Assembly (NCBI GenBank): GCA_963556695.1
Contig: CAUWAG010000003.1
Coordinates: 1,922,001-1,986,000, forward strand
Length of the DNA stretch: 64,000 bases
Reading direction: 5' to 3'
Source of the DNA: Anthostomella pinea
Lineage: Eukaryota > Ascomycota > Sordariomycetes > Xylariales > Xylariaceae
Position numbers and translations under genes: made by a program. Of this stretch, positions 31,540-40,068 are shown piece after piece (positions within the stretch are counted from its first letter, which is position 1; each line of letters starts with the position of its first letter). The notes beneath the pieces are model-generated. The model did no database searches and was not told the DNA's origin. It saw only the letters and a list, made by a program, of their open reading frames with translations.

Positions 31540-32348
31540 ATGGCACGGCTGGACTCCGCGCTCAGACGCCTGACCAGCGAGAAGCCCACACCAGCCCAGC
31601 AGCCCGAAACCCAACTTACGGACGGAACGGGGAACGGTTGGAAAGCCGGGTTGTGTCATTGCACGCCCTGCAGCAGTTGTATGCTGGGCACATGCTTGCC
31701 ATGCCTCCGTACGTTGCGTCTACCATAAGACGTGTTATGATGTCTGGATGTCTGATACGCGAGAAACAGTCTCTGGACAGACGGCGAGCCGCCTGGAAGA
31801 CCCTACAGCTCCGGTGTCAGACATGGTCAACATGGACTGTGCGATGCATGGCGCACTCCAGTGTTGTTTTTGCTTGGGTTGGGTGTATGCCCCCTCTCCA
31901 TTCCCTCCCTTAAGCATATCACATGCTTCTTGCTAAAGCTGCATAGCTGGGTCCTGGTAAAGCGTCAAGACATCCGAGAGCGATTCGACATCCCCGGTAA
32001 CGGGTGCAAGGACTGCTGTACCGCCTACTGGTGTCCTGTATGTACATTCGAGCTTCGCCCCCAACTCCCAAACCCGATTCGCTCCAGGCCCAAAGATATC
32101 TTGGAACCTCTGCCACAATTTCCCTTCCCATTCTGCACCTCCGCTCACACCAGACCTGTCGAGAGTACGTGACTAATACTTTGAACACTTCTCAGTGCTG
32201 CGCCGTCATTCAGCATGACAACGAGGTAAAGCTGCGCCAGACAAAGCCGACTACTGGTCTCGTCACCCAACAGCCGGAGTCGCAGGAGAGAATGGCTACC
32301 TTGCTTCTATCACAGTCTCAGGTGCCAGCCCAGCAGCGGAACCTATGA
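31540..32348 (+). CDS. PLAC8 (Cys-rich) family protein
   Basis: Four exons (31540-31708, 31770-31882, 31939-32037, 32196-32348), all GT-AG and in phase, give about 177 residues. The PLAC8 domain is nearly the whole protein: LCHCTPCSSCMLGTCLPC opens it, GQTASRLEDP and NMDCAMHGALQCCFCLGW form the middle, and RQDIRERFDIPGNGCKDCC with WCPCCAVIQHDNEV close it. Family members include plant FCR/PCR proteins and FW2.2-like proteins, linked to metal tolerance and cell size, and act at membranes through the Cys-rich hydrophobic segment. The third intron sits inside the CPCC cluster, and the tail is Gln-rich. The precise role in fungi is unknown. Confidence 0.92.
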
Positions 32349-33120
32349 TGTCCTCCCTCTTTCTTGCTTGCGACACGGTACCTCTCCAGGGTACATGCGG
32401 CGTACGGTTGCTGTTGGCACACCCTCACCAGGAGAGGCCTTTCGCACCCAGGTTACGGGTTGGCGAATTCCTGACACTTCGCTCGGTTCGAGCAGTCAGA
32501 ACATGGGTCCGGAATGACTGAGCTCAAGGGAGTCTGCGGCAGGGTTTGGACTGTAATCCTAATACTCGGTATACCTTTAATGGTCAGTGGTTACTCTCGT
32601 CATCCACTTGCGATCCGAATGTGCTGAATTGCCATTTACCTGGCAGAACTTGGGATTGCCGAGAAGTATCCGTTGACTTGAGAGAGATCTCATGTCAGAA
32701 GAAGCTATACATCTTACCATCTTCACTAGGTTGCGGTCGTCTCGCGCGGGCCATTGCAAGAGGAAAAGGAGAACTCTTTCCGCGCATTGAGACGCGGAAC
32801 CAATACTTGACCTTCTAGGGTTGGAATTTACCTCGGCTGACTTGGCGTTCTTCACGGGCAAGAGATACTCTCCACATGATCGAGCATCGAATGTCGCCCG
32901 AATGCGAATGCGCGAGGTTGGTTGGTTGGTCACTCTTAGTCTCTTACCGTCCTAGCGTAGGATCAGCCGGGAAGGAATCTGTCAGATACAAGGTTGGGGA
33001 TTTTATGCAGAGAAGCCCGGTGCGAAGTCCGCAAAGTCAACCCCACACTGCTATCAGATTTGCATCATCATGACCGATCGAGAGCCGCAAAGATCGTAAG
33101 GGGATGGAGGTAATTGGCCA
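32349..33120. other. intergenic region, no gene seen
   Basis: Several short frames but none with protein character. It lies between the PLAC8 gene and the inverted-repeat element. Confidence 0.35.
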
Positions 33121-33653
33121 ATTGGCAACGCACCGGTCGCGCGAAAGTAAGTCTAATCGGCCACCTTACTTTTACTAGACAACCACCCGCTAAACACCAT
33201 TCGGACAGCATCCCAGATTACAGCGCTCAACCCACTGTAGCCACAGCGCTTAGCTACTGTAACACAACGCGCAGCTCAACACCACAACGATCACCACCAT
33301 CACCACCACCACGGCGCACACAAAGATACATTCACAGATAGGGGGGTCGCACCGCCCTCCAAACCCCCAGCTAACCCTAACCACTAACCCTAGCCCTAAC
33401 CCGTCGCTACGATAAAAAACCGCTGCGAAATTCTATTCTAAACAGCAAAACCATAAGAAGTACTTCTAGTTAGGTAAGAAACGTATGCAAATGAAAGTAC
33501 TTTCGATGCTAGGTAAGATGGTAAGAAAACGACATAGCCTGGAATATGCAGCCAATTAAAGGTGGGATGCTGTCCGAATGGGGCTTAGCGGGTGGCTGTC
33601 TAGCAAAAGCAAGGTGGCCGACTAGACTTACTCGTCGCGCGACCGTCGCCAAT
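33121..33653. mobile_element. MITE-like inverted-repeat element with telomere-like core
   Basis: Bases 33121-33215 are an inverted copy of 33563-33653. Both read ATTGGC..., GTCGCGCG, GTAAGTCTA, TCGGCCACCTT, CTAGACA, CCACCCGCTAA and CATTCGGACAGCATCCCA in the same order on opposite strands. The about 350-base interior has no coding frame but contains CTAACCCTAACCACTAACCC and TAGCCCTAACCC. Length, long terminal inverted repeats and lack of a gene fit a non-autonomous DNA transposon (MITE). I could not define a target-site duplication. No transposase is seen in the window. Confidence 0.75.
33370..33402 (-). repeat. degenerate CCCTAA telomere-like repeat inside the element
   Basis: CTAACCCTAACCACTAACCC continuing into TAGCCCTAACCC is four to five drifted copies of CCCTAA, the complement of the fungal telomere unit. 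Confidence 0.8.
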
Positions 33654-34115
33654 ACCAAACACTAGCATCCAGGAAAATCTACGGGTCGGCTAGACAGGGA
33701 TGTCCCAACGTCCTCGGGCGCGAATCCTACACACCATGAATCCTCGTCAACCCGCCTCTCCCGCCTCCCAGCCTGCCCGTCCGTCCTAGCCATGCCAGCC
33801 TCCCCGGAAAGGTCGCAGGAGAGGCAGGCCATCATGTCGCAGCTATGTCGTCATGGCGTTTTGCTTAAGTACGGCTAAAGGTGAGGTGTAAAATCCCCTT
33901 CACACCCCTCGACTCGTGCTTCTTCGTGTTCCTGAGTTGTGGTTTGCCTTTTCGCTCGCTCTCCCGCTCGTCTTAGTTCCCGCTCGTTGCCGTCGATCAA
34001 AGTGTAGTACCTGAAATCTTGTTGTACCGCCCGACAGCGAGATATCCTCGGCCGAACATATCAGCTTCAGGAACATACAGTCACACTCACTGCATACTGT
34101 CGCACTACATCAGCA
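33654..34115. other. upstream region of a membrane protein gene
   Basis: No gene seen. CT-rich blocks at 33900-33980 (CTCGCTCTCCCGCTCGTC) fit a promoter/leader. Confidence 0.35.
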
Positions 34116-34718
34116 ATGGCACCTATCGTATCGACGTCGGCCCTGAGCGGCCTCATCACCCCCCTCCTGCCACGGGCGGAACCAACAGCATCAACAACAC
34201 CCACGCGGACCATCCCGCAAGCACTATCCCGGATCATATCCGCCCGCCAAGCCGCCACCACGACCGTCGTATCAAACGACGGCAACGGCGGCGATGGCGC
34301 GAGCACGCTCACGGGCGGCGCCATCGCCGGCATCGTCATCGGGTCCATCGCCGGCTTCCTGCTGCTCCTCTGGCTGATCCGGTCGTGCCTCAACCTGAAG
34401 CAGCCCGGGATCTGGGGCTCGACGTTCGGCGCCGACCGGGACGAGAAGGTGCCGCCGCCGCGGAATCAGGCCTACTATGCGCAGAGCACCCACGGCAACC
34501 GCCACCGCAGTCGCAGCCATGGTGGACATGGGCATCGCTCGCGCTCGCGCCATAGCCCCAGACGCACTACTGAGGTCGTGAGCGTCACGCGGCCGGTTTA
34601 CGTCGAGCAGCGGGGACGCAGCCCCCGCGCGCCGCAGAATGTTTATGTTGCAAGGGGGTCCATGGATGGGAGGGATTTGCGCCGGGCTAGCGATAGTCGG
34701 CGGTACCGGAATTATTGA
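34116..34718 (+). CDS. single-pass membrane protein with Ser/Thr-rich outside and Arg/Ser-rich inside
   Basis: A single exon of 200 residues from MAPIVSTSALSGLITPLLPR. About 65 residues of Ser, Thr, Ala and Pro are followed by a Gly/Asp linker and one strong transmembrane helix, GGAIAGIVIGSIAGFLLLLW, ending in the basic stop-transfer region LIRSCLNLK. The C-terminal half holds HRSRSHGGHGHRSRSRHSPR and several RSP-type sites. This layout is common in fungal plasma-membrane proteins of the Mid2/Wsc-like or unknown type. No Cys-rich WSC domain is present, and no named family is recognised. A hexanucleotide microsatellite lies 76 bases after the stop. Confidence 0.72.
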   Translation: MAPIVSTSALSGLITPLLPRAEPTASTTPTRTIPQALSRIISARQAATTTVVSNDGNGGDGASTLTGGAIAGIVIGSIAGFLLLLWLIRSCLNLKQPGIWGSTFGADRDEKVPPPRNQAYYAQSTHGNRHRSRSHGGHGHRSRSRHSPRRTTEVVSVTRPVYVEQRGRSPRAPQNVYVARGSMDGRDLRRASDSRRYRNY

Positions 34719-34794
34719 GTTTTTGAGTGAGGGGACGGGCTCGGTAGAGGGTCTCGCTACCTAGGAAGGGAATGTTCGCGGCGAGTACGAGGGC

Positions 34795-34900
34795 GGTGAT
34801 GGTGATGGTGATGGTGATGGTGATGGTGATGGTGATGGTGATGGTGATGGTGATGGTGATGGTGATGGTGATGGTGATGGTGATGGTGATGGTGATGGTG
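34795..34900. repeat. GGTGAT hexanucleotide microsatellite
   Basis: About 17-18 perfect tandem copies of GGTGAT. Perfect copies suggest recent expansion. The open frame it makes on the minus strand (Thr-Ile repeats) is a by-product. Confidence 0.97.
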
Positions 34901-35518
34901 GTCACGAGGGAATGGCCTGACGAATTTCATGATTGACGATAGGAGCGTCTCTCCTTAGTATATATATGACACCCGACAAAGGGCAACTGGGCGTTACTAC
35001 GCATCGCATATATGCGGTTGGGCGGTTTGAATATCTGGTTGGGTTAGGTTTGCCGGTGCTAATTTCGTATATATTTCAGAGCTTTGGAGCGAATCTCATA
35101 CACCATGAACGCCAATTCTCTTGTGTCACACTGGAATGACTGGCATCACGGTCGTTTGTAGGCGACTCACGGCCATAATTCACTGGACCTATAGAAATGA
35201 CGAGTGCGAGTGTATATAATGTCGTCGTCAGAAACAATATACTGAGCAATCGCACCAGATCTATTCAAAACTATTCTGTTCACTCGGATTCAGCTTGAAC
35301 GGCCAATCCCCATGATGCTTGCTCTCAGAGCCTCGATCTCTTCCACCATCGGTGAGTCCTGCTGTGGTGTTCAATGGAAGATCCGTACACTGACAGTACT
35401 TGCGCTGGGTCGTGTGACTACATCCTAGATAACTATCTGTATCGTCCTGTTTGCCTACTTGTCCAAGAAATCTCTTTTGGAGGAACTTAGCCACAACGAT
35501 ATCATGGCGAGCCAATTG

Positions 35519-35650
35519 CGAGCTGAACGAGAAGAGCAGCGGAGAAGGGCGATGGCCTGATCAGTGGCGTGTGCGGCATACACATGATCGCCGTTTGGCG
35601 AGCTGAGCGGGCTGAGCAGTAGAGAAGGGTGATGGCCTGATCAGTAGCAA
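35519..35650. repeat. 80-base tandem duplication
   Basis: The stretch CGAGCTGA...GAGAAGGG(C/T)GATGGCCTGATCAGT at 35519-35569 recurs at 35599-35649 with an offset of 80 bases. About 50 bases of each unit align; the remaining 30 do not. Confidence 0.75.
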
Positions 35651-36137
35651 ACGCCGGCGTACAACTCTCTGCCGTGGTAGCTCGTCTTCGAAGCTGCGTC
35701 TGCAGATCACTCGAAATAATGCGGCTAGCGTGGCGTGAGTTAAAGGAGATCAGCGTTCAAGAGAGTGGCTTTGTCGATGCGAGATAGCCTCCCAGTCAAG
35801 CTCCAATTCACAAGCTTATTCGCACAGGCCTGTCGTCCTGGCCGAGCGAGTGGCCATTTACGGGACCAGACCAGCTGAGACGAGAATGGTCCGCTGGTTT
35901 CTAGGTTGATCGAGCGGAGATGAAACAGATCCAGCGGTTGCTTGAGTAAGAAGAAAAGCTGTGAGCCCAATCTTCCGAAAGTGTCGTAGGAGGGAGCTTG
36001 GTCACCGCGCTCTTGATACACATCATTCATGACAGTCATCCATAACACAACCAATGCCATATCGTCCATGCGCAAATACCCCAGCAACGCGGTGCGCGCA
36101 ACCTCACCATTTCCCTCCCTTGCCCTCCGCTCTCACA

Positions 36138-36859
36138 TCACACCACACCCAAGACCCCCTCAACCTCCCCAATCTCGGCATGATCCCTCGTATTCTCCAT
36201 CCTATGGCACCACCTCAGCTCCTCTTCCTCGAAGATCCATTCTCCTCCATTCTGATCGTACGCTCCGCCCTTGCCATTGACTGCTCCGGACTTGATCATA
36301 TTCCACATGGAGCTCAGCGTGCCGCGCACGATTCCCGATTCCACGTACTCGGGCTTTTTGTCGCCGAGGTCCAGGTTGATGACCATCCCCAACTTCGCAT
36401 AGATAGCCCGTGAAGGGTCGGTGTAGATGGGGAAGGGGCAGGAAGTCCGGGTGCGGTACTCAGGGATGACGTGGGGCTGGCCGCAGCCGATGACTGTGAG
36501 GGTGAATGATGGTGTGTGGTTCTGGGGGCTGGGGAAGGCTGTGGAGAGGGCGCGGACGTAGTCCTCGCAGTGCTGTGGAGAGGAGCATATTAGTGGGAGT
36601 TGAATTGGTGGCGAAGGGGTGGGAGGGGGAGATGTACGCCGCAGTAGAAGTGTCGTATGAAGACGATCAGATGCTTGGTCGAGCCTTTGGCCGAGGAGGT
36701 GTAGAGGGTCCTGAATGGCATCGACGTGCCAGACTCATCTTGTATCTCGAGCTCACCGGCCTCATGAATTGTCTTCTCGTCTGGGAGCTCATGGTGCTTC
36801 TTCGGGTCCTCGGCCAGGTCTTTCTTAATCTGTTCTGCCATCATTCGCTGCGCCGACAT
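36138..36859 (-). CDS. AhpC/TSA-like thioredoxin-fold protein (PRXL2 type)
   Basis: Two exons (36859-36638 and 36572-36138), separated by a 65-base intron (GTACAT to CCACAG) in phase 0, give about 218 residues. The N-terminus is helical and acidic; then comes the thioredoxin-like strand KHLIVFIRHFYCG continuing as HCEDYVRALS. The join creates a CGHC redox pair, with the intron falling between the two halves. PFPIYTDPSRAIYAKLGM and GEWIFEEEELRWCHRMENTR are the family's later conserved segments. Members are thiol-disulfide or peroxide-linked enzymes of unclear substrate. The start MSAQRMMAEQ could be preceded by another short exon, since a frame remains open upstream (GDENKKDCTTAQR). Confidence 0.82.
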
Positions 36860-37508
36860 TCGTTGTGCCGTTGTGCAATCCTTCTTGTTTTCGTCCCCTA
36901 GATGTCAATGTCTCGCTCGTGTCAGATCGAACGATGAGACGAGAAGATGAAAGAGAGTTGCTACTTCATCGACTGTGATACCTTAACATTTCCGGCGCAA
37001 AGAGCTTCCGAGAATACTGATCGTCTTATCCCGTCTCGCGGTCACTCGTTAAGGCATTAATTGCCGGCTATACTAGATTACGTAAGTACTGCCAAGTGAG
37101 ATCCGGTTGATATTCGGCTGCGCAGAGCTTCAGTGGCAATTAACCGGATTTAGGGACGGTGGTCGATTCCCCGGGAACAGGTACAATCAGGGGCTAGGTT
37201 CTGAGAGAGTGAACAAGAGTAAATGGCCGGCGGATCAGTTTGCCAGGTTGCCTGCTGCGTCTGTGGTCTCGTAGAATCTGCGCAGGCGCCCTTCTTATAA
37301 ATAGGATTAGGGGTTCAGGGGTTCTAGGCCCAACTATGAATATGGTAGACGTAAGGTAACGGATCTGCGTCAATGAGCGGAGGGTCATAAGCCTTGAGTT
37401 TGGGGTTCGTTACAGAGATAGCCGCATGCTTCAGGCCCAATGTCCAGACCTAACACCCAAAAGCCCTTTGCCTATAGCAATTTCTCAGATGACCCAGGAA
37501 GCTGCCCC
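36860..37508. other. intergenic region, no gene seen
   Basis: Upstream of the AhpC/TSA-like gene and downstream of the coiled-coil protein gene. No frame or repeat of note. Confidence 0.35.
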
Positions 37509-38186
37509 TTAGAAAGTCTGCGACGGCTTGAGCCCCTTCCCAGTCGACCGCAGCGCCTCCACCTTGGTGCCACCCGCCCGATGAGAGTTGAACTCCGCAC
37601 TAAACCCGACAGTGATGAATGCGCTGCGGAGCACCTCCTCGCACTCCTTATGCTGCCACACCAGCTGCCGGAGCTGCTCCTTCGTCGTCTTCATCTCGCG
37701 CCGGACGCGTATCAGCGCCTCGACGAGCTCCTTGCGCGACTCGGCGGTCCGGTCTTGACCTTTCTCAACGGCAGCGGCAGCTGCGGTGACATCCAGGAGC
37801 TGCTGCGCTTCTTCCTGCTGTCTCTCACCTAGGTGCCCCATCTCGGATTGGACTTCAGCGATGTTGCGACGGGCTTCGACGAGGGCGCGCACTGCTAGTT
37901 CGGTATGCGGTGACAATGGGGCCGCGGGCTTGAGACGGGGTTTGAGCTCCTTCAGCTCGATACCTTCCTGGTGCGGCATATTGTGAGAAGCGTGTCGTGC
38001 TGGTGTTGAGGCCGTGGGCTTCGGACGGGATTTGAGCTCCTTCAGCTCAGTGCTTTCCTGGTGTGGCGTATTGTGAGAAGTGTGTCGTGGTGGTGGAGAT
38101 AGAGGTATCTTGTTGCGAGGCGATGTTGGTCTGGATGGTGATGGTATTAATGAGTGTCGATTCCTGGGAGTCATCGTGAACTTCAA
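37509..38186 (-). CDS. hypothetical coiled-coil protein with internal duplication
   Basis: Open for 225 residues from MKFTMTPRNRHSLIPSPSRP, with a second possible start at MTPRN (38174). The N-terminal third is Pro/Ser-rich and holds two tandem copies of a 35-38 residue unit: RHTSHNTPHQESTELKELKS and RHASHNMPHQEGIELKELKP. The rest is a long amphipathic coiled coil (about residues 95-195) with many Glu, Arg and Gln, including IRVRREMKTTKEQLRQLVWQ. No signal peptide or membrane helix. Family not recognised. The frame is uninterrupted and the heptad pattern is good, so it is probably real, though the start is uncertain. Confidence 0.6.
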   Translation of the reverse strand: MKFTMTPRNRHSLIPSPSRPTSPRNKIPLSPPPRHTSHNTPHQESTELKELKSRPKPTASTPARHASHNMPHQEGIELKELKPRLKPAAPLSPHTELAVRALVEARRNIAEVQSEMGHLGERQQEEAQQLLDVTAAAAAVEKGQDRTAESRKELVEALIRVRREMKTTKEQLRQLVWQHKECEEVLRSAFITVGFSAEFNSHRAGGTKVEALRSTGKGLKPSQTF

Positions 38187-40068
38187 GTACTGGGGTTCTT
38201 ATTAATATGAATTCCACAGATGATCGGAGATTGGTTTACTCTTGTGCAGAGGCAGAGAATGTTTTGTTGTTGGCCATGATGGTTTTTACCCCCAATTTTA
38301 CTGTTTAAGCTTTCTCAGAAGCCTAGGCAAGTCCAACTTCGATATTGTACCTTGCCGTGAGACTGAAGGACCACTTAAATTGACCTCGTGGCGTATTGTA
38401 CTTCTTGGTAGTCTGGACGGTGTTGTAGGGCGTCGTATCAGACATTGAGCAGAGAGGAGTAGAGATAGTCGATGCACAGCGCTCCGACGACATACCGCGA
38501 AAGACCCTTGCGGAGGGCTTGATGTTCTCGGCAGCTCGCGCGTACAAGCATCCCACGTGCGGCAGAAGCGCCGTCTCGACCAGTCTGGTCGTGAGTCGAG
38601 TCGTACAGGAAGACGCGCTTTTCGCAAGGCGGGAACCTTATTAGCCAACGCTATGGCTGCCTCGATGGCAAGCATACGGGCCGGCGCCGGCGTGTGGCTT
38701 CATCATATGGGATGCTGGCGCCGAGGCACACATTGTGGCCCATCCATCGCTTGAACTCGGCTTCCTCGAGCGGGACACGTGGTCGACTTGCCCTACATCC
38801 CAAAATTGGCCTTTAGTGACCCTGCGGCCTGAGAATAGGCAAGTCGCGGTGTTCCCTCAGCATATTTTTCGTAACGGTGGCGGCGTAGCGTGGTAGTTCG
38901 TCGACGCCTTGAGCACGCCGTCCTGAAATCCTTCGACGAAGCAGAGTCCGTTGTGCCTGGCTCCCGCTCCAGAATTTGGCTTAAAGATGCCAAAAGAGTA
39001 CGCTTCGGTTTAGCTGTCATGTCTGTGCCAGAGAAAGTAAGTGAAAGCCTACACTTTGCGAATAACCACAACGCAGAATATCGCCGGAGCCGCGCTCCTC
39101 CAGCGTCAATCATACCAACCCACGTGTTCGTACTGCGGACAAGTTCGGCCCCGACCATGACATCGTTCCGATACGCCGTGCTGTCAGCACAGAATACACG
39201 GCGCCCTCAAGTTGCTCGCAGCGGCGTGACTTCTTGCCAGTAAAGACCACGCCCGCGCTGGGACCGAGCTGCTTCGCCAAGGCCTTCATCACGACGGGAT
39301 GCCACTTGGTACGAGGTCCTGGCGTCACCGAGCTTCATCGACCACTTCGCCTCTGCCCTCTCATCCACGCGGTGAACGCCTCTGCTCATTACGCCATCGA
39401 CCTGTCACTTGGGATCTGGGCGAGGATCCCGCAGCCGTCGGCAGAAGAAGCATACCGTCATCGACTTGTGAGTAGATGCAGAGACAAGGCTGCTGGTTCG
39501 CGACGGACTGTGTATGAGGGGACGCAAGAACAAGAGAGAAGGACCAACAAATGCGTGGGCGCGTTTCCCAAACACGTAGCACGGTGTCCCATATCGATAT
39601 TGCAGTGTTGATGAGCGCACCCAGATCAGCGTCATGAGGAATGTGGTTGCCGCTGACACAGACCGTCTCCCGGGGCTATTTGTCCGGCCGAGTCAATCTC
39701 AATTTTTGAGACCGATTGGTAGCAGCGCGCAGCGGTAGGTATCCTACTTCGTGCAGCCCGGATCTGGAATAATCGAGACATGTCGATGGTGGCGATCCGG
39801 ATCGACAGTATTGCTCCTCAGGTAAGGTATGAAACATCTCGGGTCGACGCTTTGATGAGCTCAAGGCTTTCTTTCATTGCCACGTGACTGCGAGTGCCTT
39901 CCGTGTTTAAGTGACCGGGAGCACAGGGTCCCGCCTTCTTGGACGCGCCGGAAGCGCGCATCCCTCCCCATTTCCACATTCACGCTCTTGATCCATCATC
40001 ATTGATCATTGATTCCACTTGATGCAACGCCTTCGAATCCATCCGAGACCAGCAGCTCCTGTGTGGCA
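38187..40068. other. 1.9 kb region with possible gene relics
   Basis: Many overlapping open stretches on the minus strand, none forming a gene. Protein-like pieces include DADLGALINTAISIWDTVLR (about 39635-39575) and MVGAELVRSTNTWVGMIDAG (about 39158-39095), separated by stops and frame changes. This fits an old, inactivated gene, but I cannot name a family. The last 150 bases are the likely promoter of the next gene. Confidence 0.35.

Larger units (their letters stand above)
34719..36137. other. intergenic region with microsatellite and tandem duplication
   Basis: No confident gene. A minus-strand frame at 36087-35740 (115 codons) is open but shows no domain or family. The hexanucleotide array and the 80-base duplication are listed separately. 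Confidence 0.35.

Noticed and set aside
34801..34896. Possible CRISPR-like array
   Set aside because: The repeat unit is six bases with no spacers; a simple microsatellite.
34687..34905. Minus-strand open frame of Thr-Ile repeats
   Set aside because: It is only the translation of the GGTGAT microsatellite.
35740..36087. Minus-strand 115-codon frame
   Set aside because: Open but with no homologous-looking motif, signal or splice partner; kept only as a note in the spacer entry.
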